Positions 11,101 through 23,866 of a stretch of 64,000 bases of DNA are shown in pieces. The first letter of the stretch is position 1. Each line of letters begins with the position of its first letter. The notes under the pieces are model-generated. The model did no database searches. It saw only the letters and a list, made by a program, of their open reading frames with translations, and had not been told where the DNA came from. Source of the DNA: Glycine soja (lineage: Eukaryota > Streptophyta > Magnoliopsida > Fabales > Fabaceae); NCBI RefSeq assembly GCF_004193775.1, contig NC_041004.1, positions 35,612,411 through 35,676,410 of the forward strand, in the 5' to 3' direction. The position numbers and the translations under genes were made by a program.

Positions 11101-14100
11101 TAGAGTCATTGAAAATCTTCCAGAAGGATATCAAATTATCAGAATCAAGAATAAATGTTACTAAAATAAATCAATACAAATACTACGATCTGGTTATTCT
11201 GAAACACAATTGAGTATCAACTAAAAGAGAGATACCTGAAATAACTTCCCTCCAGCTGCCTTCAGAAGACAAGCGGTACCACTGAAATGAACATTTCGAA
11301 ACCTGTGGCACTTCATCTGAGCAAGGCTGGACTCGCAGATATGAACCCAAAGCTTCAGAACCATCTAACATGTATAAACAAGATTTATTTTCCTCGTTCC
11401 TCTTGCTCATGATTAGCTGGCATGGATGAAATGAAGTTATTGCAAGAAAAGTATATTTGAGTTTATTAAATCTTGATATAGCGTGTCCAAATTATAGTTT
11501 GCAAATCTAATCAAATTGATGATAAATTTGATAGTTAATTAGAGTAAGTAAAAGTAAAACCAGATATCAACAAACCTCTTTCTGAAGCTTAATTGAAAAT
11601 ATAGATTTCTCTCGAATTTGATCCCTAAGAGCACGTAGTTCATATTCCATGGCCATCACCTGAAACCATACAATTCTCATATTTCACCCATATGAAGAAT
11701 ATTCAAATTGTAATACACTCTAGTTAATGGATCCTTAAATTATCATGTGCCTAATTGTACAGGTATTGATAAGTTATCCAAAATGATATGAAGTGTAGAT
11801 ATGAAAATTTTAATAGATTTAGGATACAAGTATAGCAGAATATAATAATTAGCATGTAAAATATTTTCCAGATATGTTATGGTCTATTTTACACAATTCA
11901 AACCAAATTTCAGCATTTGATGACATTTCTATGCATTTCAAATGTTTCAATCAAAATTTCTCATTTTTCACAGGAAAATATAGTATCTAAGCATGATGTA
12001 TGATGTGTAAGTACAAAATTATGGGAAAATTGGAGTGCTAATGTTTCTTGAAAATATCTGGATGATTATTATTATTATTATTATTATTAATAATAATGAT
12101 AATTTATTATTATTATTATTTTAAAATGGAGTATAGTGAAATTAAGCAAAAACCATCAGCAACAACAGTATTGAGGAAGCAAAAAGCAATTCACCTTGCT
12201 TGGGTGATGCAACAATTTGATTCTTCTAGACTCTTGAACCTCTTCGACTAGTCCATCCACATCCTGACAGTGAAGAACAACAGATGGAGTACACTTTACG
12301 TACTAAAACATAATAGTAACTACAATATCAATAAAGCACCTTTACAAATTTTCCACATTCATATACATTACAAACTGAAGGATGATATAACATGATATGA
12401 AGATATCATGTAAATGACTGGCAAACAGCTACTTACAGGGTAGTCGGAAAATCCAAGCTTGTATGTTTATGCATAGGATTTCTATAGGTGAATGAGTAAA
12501 GTAAGTTCATAAGAAACTTTTAACATATATAAATTATATTTAAGGTCTTTTTAGGAAATGTTATCTTCTAGCAGTGTCCATCATACAGAGAATAAACCCT
12601 TCTTTTCTATCCTAAAATTGTATTATTTAGTAATTCTTGGCTTATACGGTTAGATTATACCCATACATATAATTCTCTTGTGTACATTGAAGATTATTAT
12701 ACTGCAAAGTAATGCTTGATTATGAATTCATTAATGCAAAATTATACACACATACACACAAATTGTGTAATCAAACAGCATTTTAGTACCTGTGGTTTAG
12801 AAGCTTGGGAAGCTTTTTCTTGTTCTTCAAGAGCCTCCCCAATTCTCAGCACCACAGCTCTAGCACTTTCAATTTCGGCACAAGCAAAAGACTTCTCTTG
12901 ATTAACCAAATTTTTAGCATCTTCAGAAGCCTATAGAACAAAGATGGATTCTGATTTTTATTTTATTTTTTTGTTAAAAAAAATTAAATGGAAGAACTAG
13001 AAAAATAAAACTATTTCAGAAAGCCCTGGAGAAGGAAAAATAATTGCAATGCTTATCAGTGTCTAAATGAAGTACTAGTACTACTAAGGAATAATTATCA
13101 CCATGGTTTCACTTTCAATGCATTATAAAAGAGACTCCAAATCACAAAATAATTTTCAGAGAGACCAATTTCATTCCATTATATGAAATGAAAAGGGAAC
13201 AATGTTGATCTTGTTGAAAGGTGACAGCAAAAGGAAGGAACCAAAGGCACCGTTCTATGAGATTGGAATGTCTCAACAAATTTATGCAATACAGTTTGTA
13301 ACAGTTTATTCCAAACAATACACAAATACATGTCAAACTATCAATCGTCTAATTATTGTTTTACAATCTGTTAAAAAAATATCCAAATGAAATATTGGAA
13401 TTTGATCAAAGTACGAGTGGTAAAAATTCAGAAATTGTTCAAGTAAATCACAACTATGAGCAGAAAGTTTTGAAGGAGATTCTATAACAAATTACAAAAA
13501 GTTTAGATGTCGAAGAAGACCTGTTTGAGAAAGTTTACAAGCTTCTTCACTTCAAACTTCTCTTGAATCAATTCTCCTTCATTTTGGGTTAACTTAACTG
13601 CTAAAGCTTCCACCTGTGAGGAATATATTGTTAATTATGAATACTTAGCATTAGTAACATGAATTGAAGAGGAAAAAGAAATTTCCTCGTGCATTCTGAA
13701 ATAGCTTCAAATATGTGGGGTTAAAGAAAAGAAAGGGAGACATACTCCACAAAAGAAAGCCAGAAAGCTCAAAAGTCAGGAAGACTCATTTTTTGTCTGC
13801 TCATCAGACAAAATGAAATACTATTTCAAACTTTGAACAATGTAATATACCCAACCATGGCGTAATATAAACTAACAAACCATAGAGATAGCTTTCTCCA
13901 CATCCTCTTTGTTTCTTCCTGCAAAACGGCCTCTTAAAGATTCTAAGGCATCTCTTAGCTTTTTCAAAAGAACATGTCCCTCCAAAGATGCCACGTCTCT
14001 TAGCTTTGCCTGAATTCCACACCAAAAGGAATGGGAGGGGGGATCATCAGAAGTTGAGAAAAGAAATATGACTCAAATGAAGTGCCAAAAAACAATCGGA

Positions 14101-14610
14101 TGAATTATGATTCGTAGTCAATAGCAAAATCTATTTCAACAATGGCAGTTTCGGTTGCCTAAAAACTAAAAGAGATCTAACTTGAACCTGCTATTTTATT
14201 TTATTTTTTGCTTTTTACCAGACTAATGTGTATTTTGACAGAACAGGGGAGTGATGAATAAATTGGCTTTTTTGTGTTAAAGAAAAGAAATAATCAACAG
14301 TAGACCATAAGAAAATAATGAAGACCTCATTAGACAACTTAGCAGCTGCAGCCAGGTTCTTGTCAAATTTACTGGCAAGGTCACGAACTGAGATACGCTT
14401 GTGTTGGTCTGACAAATTGGAAGCTTCTTGTTCAATAACGTCCTTCAAAGAAGGACCCTGGTTATCCTCAACTGGCTCTTCCAGAACTTGATTATCAGCA
14501 TCCAGTTTGTACTTCGGAAAACTATTAGAAATAAAGCTCACATCAGCTGAAACTGGCGGAAATGCCTCCATTGGCATCCTGATTTCAACTTCAGGACTTA
14601 TCTTTGTCAT
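8177..14610 (-). CDS. SCAB1: SCAB1-type actin-binding/bundling protein, 12 coding exons
   Basis: Plant-specific SCAB proteins bind, bundle and stabilise actin filaments; Arabidopsis SCAB1 acts in stomatal closure. Minus-strand coding exons with GT/AG ends: 14326-14610, 13881-14009, 13521-13613, 12790-12930, 12195-12263, 11576-11659, 11236-11416, 9949-10062, 9737-9789, 8743-8877, 8376-8525, 8177-8209. They join in frame to 1467 nt (488 aa plus stop), against about 496 aa in Arabidopsis as I recall it. Residues 1-135 are the N-terminal actin-binding part (KRISVRDLASKFDKNLAAAA near 74-93). Residues about 96-267 are coiled coil (HVLLKKLRDALESLRGR; VMAMEYELRALRDQIREK). Residues about 268-488 are the fused Ig-PH part (LDGSEALGSYLRVQPCSDE; GRMRIKLCRG; SFVLTFESERDRNSAIMVAR). 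No break was found. It could be any member of the SCAB1/2/3 family. Confidence 0.93.
8526..8717. repeat. 96-bp tandem duplication in a SCAB intron
   Basis: Two direct copies, 8526-8621 and 8622-8717, differ at only a few bases, and a partial third start (CTATGATAA) follows at 8718. The repeat fills nearly the whole intron between the exons at 8743-8877 and 8376-8525. Its first copy starts with CTATAG, which on the minus strand forms the splice acceptor sequence. Confidence 0.93.
9350..9545 (-). mobile_element. Possible tRNA-derived SINE in a SCAB intron
   Basis: On the minus strand GGTTCAAGACC (9469-9479) fits a pol III box B with one mismatch. About 35 bases before it lies ACTTAGTTGAGAA, a weak box A. 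GC content is higher than in the surrounding intron. A target duplication was not found, so the ends are approximate. Confidence 0.42.
10419..10452. repeat. Short perfect inverted repeat in a SCAB intron
   Basis: Arms ACACTGTACAAG and CTTGTACAGTGT are 12 bases each, separated by a 10-base loop. Confidence 0.8.
10719..10889 (-). mobile_element. Au-type SINE inserted in a SCAB intron, with 13-bp target duplication
   Basis: The minus strand begins GAGCCCTGGTGCAGCGGTAA (box A, the Au family start) and carries box B GGTTCGAATCC. It continues with GGAAACAGCCTCTTTGCA and GGGTAAGGCTGCGTAC, both hallmarks of the widespread plant Au SINE, and ends in a short T run. Identical 13-mers AAGTGTAATTAAA flank it at 10706-10718 and 10890-10902. 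It sits in the 1.17-kb intron between the exons at 11236-11416 and 9949-10062, in sense with the gene. Au SINEs are non-autonomous and rely on LINE enzymes. The clean duplication suggests a fairly recent insertion. Confidence 0.93.
12062..12121. repeat. ATT/TAA triplet microsatellite
   Basis: A run of about nine ATT units followed by interrupted TAA/ATT units, within a SCAB intron. Confidence 0.9.
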
Positions 14611-16500
14611 GTTGAAAATTGGTGATCTGGTAAAAAAAAATTGCAATATAGTATGAGACCTTAAGAATATATCAATGATGAGTCAAAATCAAAACAACAT
14701 TGAAGTATAGAAGACTCCATTTCTTCATCAAAAACTACAATTAAACCCAGCTTAGTGAAGTAGATTGAGGACATATGACATGCAATGTAGAAAAGATGAA
14801 GCCATGAAAGAATCCTAAAAGCTAGAAAACATGATGGAATAAGGATGGCTGACACTCCTGTGATCTGGTCTACTACTCAATGCTCCTTCACCATGAGAGA
14901 AAAATCAAATTACTAAATAAACGTGTCTTCATTTAACTGAACCATATTGGACAATTAAAGCTCTAGAGTTTCACTCTTCTTTGTTATGCATATGTTATAT
15001 GAACTTTAAGATGCATCAAACACATTTGATCCCATGTCAAGCATAACAGAGTCAGACAACAGGGAAAGGACATCCCAAATTCAACCCAATGCAAGTAGGT
15101 GGGATTAAACCACAATCAAAACCTAAGCAACAAAAGCTCATCACTGTTGCTGATGATCTGCCAATTATGAATGACATTGCAAATCAAACCATCCTAGTTC
15201 TGTATAAAACGATGAAAAGCTTAAGAATGTTGTTACCAAAGATTAGACTTAGAAGAAGGATAAAATCTTGAAGTGTAATCACCAAAGATCAGAGTTGGCG
15301 ATGAATATATTTGGTTTGATGTAAGATACAAGATGGGTTTAGACTAAAACAGCCATTTCATTTGAATTCATTTTAGTTTGAGCAGAAAAAAGTGGTCGAA
15401 CACATCAATTGTCAGTCAATTCATATACGTCTAAGAACAGGAAAAAGAAAAGGATGGAAGAATTAAATTAATCCGGCGTCTTATTAGAAAAAAAAATGAT
15501 GTAGTAGCAGCAGCTAGCATTAGTAGTAATATTCAAAGGGGAAGATTAGAAGCAATAACATCAACTGACAGCTATGTTGTAGTTGATTATTAATCTCAAA
15601 ACATTAAAGTGATTTATTTTCTATTTTTAGTGAGAGAAAAAAAAAGGATCAAGCGCAGTCACCATGTCAACTAGCATTCATATTACGGAACTACATCATC
15701 AAATGAATTTTCAAGTTAGTGCAGCAGTTTCCTAGTATAGAAACAAAACAAAAAAAATCAGATAAGAAAAAATAAGAGCGTAGTTTCTCCTGCCCCAACA
15801 AACACGCAAAACCATGAAACCAAATAGATCTACACAACAAAAAAATGAAAAATTGCATACATTAACGGAGGCCTGATACACAATAAATCAACAAGAAAAA
15901 ATGAAAAAAAAAAAAAAAACATAACATAGTGAGAGAAACAAAGTAAAAACATTGATAATTTGAGATCAACCAAGAGCATTCATTATCTTCTGATTACACC
16001 AACTTCTCAAAATGCATTTCTGAATATCATCAAATCAACCCACATTCCTCAATTTCCATTCCATTGGAATTACAAATGCAAAAAAGAAAACAAAAAAAAA
16101 AAAAAGCAAAATCTTACTTCTAACTGAGCAAGGCCACTGAAGCAAAGAATAGAAAAAGAAAAATGAAAAGTGAGAGTGAATGAGAGAGAGGAAAGAGTTG
16201 CATGCAACCAAAACGGAAATGCAAGAGAGAGAATAAGAGAGTAATAACCGAAACAAAAGGGTGATTAATTAAGAGAAGGAGTTACCACAGCTTAAGCCGG
16301 TTGCAGGTAAGCAAAACAAGAAAAGAGAAAGAGACAAGACAGGATTGAAGTTGAAGAATTACAACAACAACAACAACAACAACAGCAGCAGAAGAAGAAG
16401 AAGAAGGATGAGGAAGAAGAAGAAGAATCTAAAGAGTGGGCATTAGCATTGCTTTTTGAAAAGGTTTAAAAAAAAAAAGAAGAAGAAAGAAGAAAAGAAA
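14611..16500 (-). other. 5' leader, leader intron and promoter-proximal region of the SCAB gene
   Basis: The first coding exon starts after an acceptor (TTTTTTACCAG) at 14626, 16 bases upstream of the ATG, so a leader intron is expected. A donor-like GCTGTG/GTAACT at 16286 on the minus strand would give an intron of about 1.66 kb. The leader exon would then lie at about 16286-16440, where the minus strand has CTT and GTT triplet runs typical of plant leaders. The transcription start is inferred only. Confidence 0.5.
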
Positions 16501-16684
16501 GAGAGAAATAGGAAAAGGCTTGTAAACCTGACTCATTTGTCTCCCCTCCCAACGACTTAAATCAATTTGTTTTTTCACTAACTGCATCATTGTTACGCCC
16601 TCCCTCCATCGAGGTGGGGGCCACCCTGCATTGCTCACGCGCCGTCCCCACATCCTCCGTGCCCGGGTCACGCTTTTACTACAC

Positions 16685-16712
16685 AGGTGCGCGTGCACAC
16701 GCGCGCGTGCGC
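16685..16712. repeat. Alternating purine-pyrimidine GC/GT tract
   Basis: The tract around TGCGCGTGCACACGCGCGCG is almost perfectly alternating. It is GC-rich in an otherwise AT-rich region and lies about 200-400 bases upstream of the presumed SCAB leader. Confidence 0.8.
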
Positions 16713-16749
16713 TTGGCCGAATCATCGTATCGTACCGTGGTTGTTTTTT

Positions 16750-16754
<5 letters not shown>

Positions 16755-16795
<41 letters not shown>
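16755..16795. repeat. (TA)n microsatellite
   Basis: About 20 TA units, preceded by a T run. Confidence 0.97.
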
Positions 16796-16797
<2 letters not shown>

Positions 16798-16799
16798 TT

Positions 16800-18780
16800 C
16801 TTTTATTTTACAGCGGGGACTGATGTTTGGCGGGGTGTCCTTCTTTTGACTACTTTTTCCGAAGAATGTCCCTCCGTCTTTCTGGTATTTACGCAAGTGC
16901 CACCACCTCAAACAATGCATAATACAGTATACAAAAAGAGACTCTTCATCGACACATCTTCTATCATATTTATTTAAACATTATTTACTATTAATTGAAA
17001 TTATAAATTTTTATGAATTATGTTTCTTTTTTAATGACTTTCTCTTAATTTTATAATTTTTAATAAATTTTGACCAATAAATATATGTATTAAAAAGAGT
17101 GTATTAAAATGTGTGCACTCCTTATAAAAAAATATCAAAAATGAGTCCATCTTTAAATTAAAGAGTGTAGTTTTCCTCGGTAAATATTTGGAGTAAATAA
17201 TATGCGAATCCACAATGTAAAATCTTAATTAATTTATTTCTATTATTTAGTTACAGATTGACATATATGGTAAATGTATAAATTTTTAATTATACATAGA
17301 AATTAAACTAATTCAGCAATAAGAACTATAAAAAGTAAACTCTAATTTATAGTATAAAAAAAGTATAAAAACTGGTCTAATCCATATATAAAACTCTTAC
17401 ACAGTCAATTTTGATAGATTAAAAAAAAAAAGACAAGTTACAATATCACCAATCTATATATGTAAGCAGCAATAACAAAAGTTTCCCACCGTGATTAACT
17501 ATATGTGTACAAGGATAAAATCTCTTTGGAAAACTTATTTTTAGATTGAGCTACTCAATTTGGTGATTTTAAAGTGTAGAAAGATAATCGCTTTACTCAA
17601 TTTGATAAGACAACCCGATAATGTGTATTTACTTCTAGTTAATTTAAAGTGTATTGTGATTTTAAAATTCAAAATGATACCCATAAAGGAATTAATTTTT
17701 AATTTATATTTTATTTAAGTAGCAAAGTGAAATTATTTTAAAATATAAATAAAAGTATATTTTAAAAGCAAACTTAAACAATTTTGTTCTTCTTAAAGAA
17801 ATATATATACTCACGAAAAATTGATTTTAAAATATATAAACTCATGATCCATTACTATACTCGATTTCATTCACGGCGTGGTGATTTTTGGGGTCAAAAT
17901 AAAGTTCGAACTGGCCCTTGCAATAAAAATAAAAATAAAAACAAAATAAAAACCACGTGATGGCTACATGGGTATAAAGAAACTGTAGACGATGGATGTT
18001 GCAGTGATGTTGGGGAAAAAAATACACGAAAGGAACAAAGACAAAGTGTTGGTTTGGTTTTTTAGTTAGCCAGCTATCAAATTGAGATGGCTTAAGACTT
18101 TATCCGTGTGTGACTTTTTTTCCTTATATATTAATTCTTAAGAGAGATATTCGAATGCATGAACATGTTTTTTTTTTATTGTGACTCTTATAATTGAACC
18201 TCGGATGTGGGGCCATTTCTGCTAAACAAGCACACCTTAGTATGAAAAGGAATTTTAGGTTACGTATTTTTCATGTATTTCATGTAATAATTCGTTATTT
18301 TTTAAACTTTTATTTAATATTTGGTATTTTATTTTGTCTTCAATTTAAGAGGGCATGCATTATTTAATATATCTGGATTTTTTATGTCAACTTTTTGCTG
18401 AAGTAGATTGTGTGGAAGCAAATAGATATGAAAATCCTGCACAAACTAAAATTTAATGAAATTGTTGTAGATTCACGTGCAATATTTTTTATGATTGTCT
18501 TTTACGTTTAATAAAGAAATATAAATATCATTCATTAAAAAATTAAGAGTTTAATATGAAAAAATTTACACTATCAACCAATAAAAAATATTATTAATAT
18601 AATTTTTAATATTATTATTATTATTATTATAAAATCAACAAATATAATTTTTAATATTATTATTATTATTATAAAATCAACAAATTTATCATATATATAA
18701 TAATTTATAATTAAATAATAATATAAAAAATTACACTAATGCATACTTTTTTTACTCTAAAATTATAAAATTATAATGCA
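16800..18780. other. Intergenic stretch, no gene seen
   Basis: AT-rich, without a coding signal. Bases 18592-18682 carry two copies of an about 55-bp unit, each ending in ATT repeats and ATAAAATCAACAAAT. Confidence 0.5.
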
Positions 18781-18886
18781 GCAACATTATTCCAGCATTG
18801 TGTAGGTGAGAGCACCATGCATGGAAATCAAAAAGCATACATGTGAGAGAGGGAGGAACTATGAGGTCACTTATCACAGTTGGGCC

Positions 18887-18894
18887 TATATAAG
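18887..18894 (+). promoter_or_regulatory. Candidate TATA box of an unassigned transcript
   Basis: CCTATATAAGTGCG has a good plant TATA context, with no ORF downstream. A hairpin with arms at 19066-19079 and 19202-19216 follows within about 170-330 bases. The link is inferred. Confidence 0.3.
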
Positions 18895-19065
18895 TGCGCT
18901 TGGTTGCATTGTCTATTTTTCAACATTTGTAACTGTTATATGCCCTTAAATTTTGGGATTAGTACTCATAATTGATTCTATAGTACACTATATTATAAAA
19001 GGAAAGTTTCCTTTCTGTGTGACTTGTCTTGATGGTGAAAGAGCACCAAACTGTGTGCAAAGGCT

Positions 19066-19216
19066 GTAGATATAGGTGTTATTTTAATGATAGATGCAAT
19101 GACTAATACGTAATATGAATTTATGAGAAAAATGTATCATGCTTATTGAATACTCTAATTACCCAAATGAAGATTGATCAAACTAATTTTGTTACAAGGC
19201 TACACCTATATCTAAC
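19066..19216. repeat. Inverted repeat with about 14-bp arms and 122-base loop
   Basis: GTAGATATAGGTGT (19066-19079) is complementary to ACACCTATATCTAAC (19202-19216) except for a G:T-like position. Pairing extends imperfectly outward (AAAGGCT against AGCGTT). It could be chance in AT-rich DNA or a small-RNA precursor. Confidence 0.5.
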
Positions 19217-19711
19217 GCTGTTTATATAGTATAAGGTTAATATGATGAGTTAATTTAATAACTTTCAGCTAAAAAAATCATTCTCCAGCTTTCAGTTAAT
19301 CTGCTATTTTGTCAAATATAACTTATATATTGTTTTTATCTTTTCTAACTATTTTAGTGCTAATAAAAAATGTGATTTAATGTTTTTATAATAATTATTC
19401 TAAAATGCATATTAATGTTGATTCTTTATTGATTGAATTCGCCATTAAAATATGCTGAAAGAGCTCCTAAACAGTTTAATTACACTCTTTGTATCATAAT
19501 ATAGTAGACAAACTAAAACTATTAATAATGATATCATAATTTATATGTGGAGTAACAAGAAGCATCGAAGTGGCTTAGGGTTCAATATTCTTCTATCTGG
19601 CATACCCCACATGCCCTTTTGGCATCAAAGTCACCTGCAGCCTCGGAATTGATGATGATTGATATTGTTGGACCAAAAATCTCTCAATACATCCAAGTGC
19701 TACTAACTTGG

Positions 19712-19713
<2 letters not shown>

Positions 19714-19769
<56 letters not shown>
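19714..19769. repeat. (TA)n microsatellite
   Basis: About 28 TA units. Confidence 0.97.
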
Positions 19770-19773
<4 letters not shown>

Positions 19774-22700
19774 TTCCTAACTGTTCTTTATTATATGTGC
19801 ATATACTTAATTATAATTTATATGCGCGTCTAGGGGAAGGAATCATGGAAATGATGGCAGTGTTAGATAATACGCTGGTTATCATAACAGCCATTTTGGA
19901 CTTAAAACTTTTTGCGAAATGCCATCTATTCTATTTATGCTTGCTGGGTTTTTGACCCACATTCTTTCATTTGCAATTAGTTGTGGTGGGGGAGGATTTG
20001 GTGGGAAAAAATTAACTTAATTAATTACTGTCCTTAATTATTGTTAGGGCCTTTAGCAACCCGCAACTGATAGCACCAAGGCACTTGCCCTTGCACTTTA
20101 ACTTATTTAGAGATCCCGGTCCCCAGAAAAGATCAATTAATATAGTTGTGCTTCTAAATAACCGATCAGTTGATGAATAAGAAATAATATTATTATGATT
20201 TATCGAAAAAATTGTTGTCATTTTTTTTCCATAAACATCGGTATAAAAGTATCACAATGGATCAAGACATTAATTTTGACTATGTTGGCACTCCAAAGTC
20301 AATTGATCCTCTACCACATATCAAAGACTTCATTCAACAAAAAACCACGAAAAATATTTGGGGGATATGGACCAAATCCAATTATTACAAACGAAACCTA
20401 TAAGAAAACAATGAATATCTATTTCTAAAAAAGTCTGATCTAATGAAGCCAAGAATTAGATCCCACCAAGTAAAATCATGGGAGTGCAAACTAAAACAAG
20501 CTAATTTATCTGCTCAAGAGTTGTCTTCTCTTTATATATGCGAGGATATCTAAAAATAATTCTGAGTGATATCTAAACTGTTTAGGAGATAAAAGATAAA
20601 ATTGATTCAACCAACTAGAATGAAAAACAAAAACAAAAGTGTATGATGGTTCATTTTTATAGTACATCATATATAAGCATATAAATTGTAAATAAAATGT
20701 GGAGTCATATGACAAATTCTTGTATTTGAGTTTGTGGATAAAAAAAATGTGATGGAAAAATAAAATATCATATTAAAAGTAACTAGTTAGCTTCTTTGAC
20801 AAAAATTAATTATGGATAAAATTATAAGTATATAGTTTACATAAATATCATACTGACCTAAAAAAATTATAGTCTTGTGATATATGAGAATATATCAATC
20901 CTTGAATAGAATATATGGGATGTAGGAATTGTTTGGACGTTCAACGGTCCCGCTAAAACATTAGACATAGTTGTCAAAAATAAATCAGACAACTTGACTT
21001 AATCTAGGGACCAAGGTGTGAAAAGCAAGTTGACTAGAGTTAGGTCAATTGTCATATAAGTCATTGATTTATTGACATATCACGTTGGGTTAGATTGACC
21101 CAAAAAATTTCATAACTTGGGTTATTTTTTGTGCTAGCGAAAATATGCTTAAGATCTTTTTAAGAAATGAGATATGTTGGATTGTAGACCAATCTCAACT
21201 TTGATGGAGATAAACACAAAAGCATTTAGTTGAGGAAATGAATTGAACTTAAGGATGCTACAATGTATAGAAAGCTAGTGGGTAGTTGGTTTCCATTCTA
21301 TTAAAAGTATCACGTTGAATAAGAATAAACGCAAAGAACAATTTATATACATTTTTCTTTCTTAATCCATCAAGGTATTTTTTAAGGAACAAACTTGTAA
21401 AAATCAACAAGAGCCAAAGTAAATAAGACATTGAATGCTAGATTCTAAACTTGTGTGTTGCACGAGATTGTTTAAATTATATATTTCAATATTTTTAATT
21501 TTTTTTTTAAATATGTACATATATAAAATTATTAATTTTTAATTTATAGTAGTATGTTAAATTCAAAGGTACATTGAATAAATATGAATATTATTTTTTA
21601 GTGTTCAATTTTTTTGTGCGTATTAAATCGTTTGATTGTTGTGTTTTTGTTGGATTGGTTCTCAGTCATGTCATTGAATATGGTCATTTGCTTCAAATTT
21701 TAGTGTTTTGCTCCTACAATTGTATTTTTAACTTCTTTCTTTGAAATATTTATTTTTTATGGTTAGGTATTTAATATAATGTCTTAATCAAGAGTTCACA
21801 TATTGTGTTTTTTTATTGAGTATTTAACAAATATGGTAGGATAATTTCGTCTGCTCACATATTTCAATTGACTAACGACATTAACAAAAAGGGGATAAAA
21901 GTAATGTAAATAAAGGGGAGGAGAATCAGGTGCAATTTGAAAAAACACAGGGGTGACGGAGTAATAATGATGTTGGGACAATTTCGTCTGCTCATATATT
22001 TCAATTGACACTAGTTAGGGTTAGGGGGTCCGAGTATAATTTACTCAACTATTATTTATATGTGTACATGCTACTTTTTATGTTACAGTTTATTTTTTTC
22101 ATTTTTTTAGTAATTTTGTTCTCATTCTGAGTGGATTCAGAAAGGCAAAATATTGAATGGTAATAACTAAATTGTTTTATATTTATGATACTTTTTGAGT
22201 CTTTATTATACTTTTAAGTCTAAATTTATAAGAATAAAAAAATCATATCATCTTATAGGTTGCTATCGTTTTTTATCTTATTTGGACATTTGATCAATAA
22301 TTAAATATATATGAGCATGATGAAGTTTAATACAATTAGACCAATTTGATTAGTTTAATTGAACAACTAATACAAAAATGAAATACTCAAATAGTAGCAT
22401 ATGAAGAATTAAGTAGTTGATCTTAAAATATAAGTAAAATTTGATTGTTTTTTAAAAAAATATAAAGTTCAAAATAGGACCTTTGCAAACCTTAAGAGAA
22501 TGAAAAATGAAACTTTACTTATTGTAAAGACTCAAATCATATATGCAAACAACAAAAAGAAGCCATTTTTCTTTTAAAAATAATAATATGTTCATTTTCG
22601 GCCTATGTTATTATAGAAATAAAATACTCAAATTATAGCATATATGAGGAGGTAATTGACATTGGAAAAACCATGTTCGTAGAATTTATGAAAGAAATAG

Positions 22701-22975
22701 CATGGGTATCATGCCTCTCCAACGTCACTCTAAACATTGTTTAGGCTTCAACAAACTTGATAAATTTCATAACACAAATTATAGCATAATTGATAAAACA
22801 AAACTTTGAAGACTCAAAATGATGGCTGGAAATAAAAATTTATTTTTTTATAAAAAAATAATCTTTATGTTATGTTATCATAGAATAAAACAATAATACT
22901 TTATAAGAAAAACAAGAGAAAAATAGTATTTAAGAACAACATAATGCATAAACAATGTTTATCATATATATAGAA
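19770..22975. other. Intergenic stretch, no gene seen
   Basis: AT-rich. The small ORFs here (for example about 20195-20428 on plus) lack recognisable motifs and overlap each other in different frames. The only structure noticed is a spaced duplication at 21837-22007. Confidence 0.5.
21837..22007. repeat. Direct repeat, 137-base spacing
   Basis: AATTTCGTCTGCTCACATAT at 21843 recurs as AATTTCGTCTGCTCATATAT at 21980. Both continue with TTCAATTGAC. Confidence 0.8.
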
Positions 22976-23019
22976 GAATGCCGCTTTTGCTCACCTAAAA
23001 TATATATAGAAGAATGTCA

Positions 23020-23260
23020 AGTCTTAGAAAGCAGGGTGTGACAGACTTTCTAAGACAGTTTTGATATAATAACAATCTTAGAATGTTAATTTTCTAAGAC
23101 GGTTATAATGTAACAACCGTCTTAGAAAATTTGCATTTTCGACGACAATATTTTTTGAAATCGTCGTTAATTGAAATTTATTTTTAACGACGTTAACGGT
23201 CGAGAACCGTTGTTAAAACCCAATTTAACCGTAGTTAAAGAGTTTTATTGTAGTAGTGAA
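23020..23260. mobile_element. CACTA-type element terminus (one end only)
   Basis: The segment ends TTTTATTGTAGTAGTG at about 23245-23260, the complement of the CACTACTACAATAAAA termini typical of plant CACTA (En/Spm) elements. Inside lie repeated subterminal motifs, as expected for the family: TTCTAAGACGGTT and CCGTCTTAGAAA, plus CGTCGTTAA and AACGACGTTAA. The opposite end and a transposase were not found nearby, so this is a truncated or very short derivative. Confidence 0.7.
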
Positions 23261-23866
23261 GTGATAAAAAATTCCAAATATACTCTAATTATGTAGAAGA
23301 TGAAAAAGTAGTAGAAAGAAACACCCAATCATTCTACATCTTATAAAACTTATTCAAAGACTCTTCAAATGAATTTTAAATGGAACAATCATTATAAAAA
23401 AAATCCTATGAACATTATAAATTTTTTACTTACTCTTCCATATCATTTTTTGGAAGTATCAATTTCTTTGCTCAAAGTAGTCATTGTTTCTTGATCTTAA
23501 TTACCAATGAGAGTACCCATTATTTCCTTATCATTATTGAAAGTAGTCATTGCTGACATGTGTGAAAGAACTAATAAAATTAGTATGCAAAATATAAGAA
23601 AGAAACAAATTTTTTATGCATAACTTGTTCTTCATATATATAATGTTCATGTGACATAAAAAATTATAAATGTGTGGCATAAAAAAATGTTACTAAAAAA
23701 TAATAACCATGAAGCCATGAAATTGAAAAAGGAGTAAATGTTCAGTTTTTTTTGTTGATATTAAATTAGTTTTAAATGAGCAAAAACTTTGAAACGTTAT
23801 GTTAGTTTTAAATATTTTGAAAATTTAGACATGATTTGATGAACTGTCCTTTAATTACTATTAATG

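Noticed and set aside
16429..16725. 98-codon minus-strand ORF upstream of the SCAB gene
   Set aside because: It depends on AAG/GAA triplet repeats and the CG/CA tract of the promoter region and has no known domain.
20195..20428. Two overlapping plus-strand ORFs
   Set aside because: They are in different frames over the same bases, without motif or exon signals.
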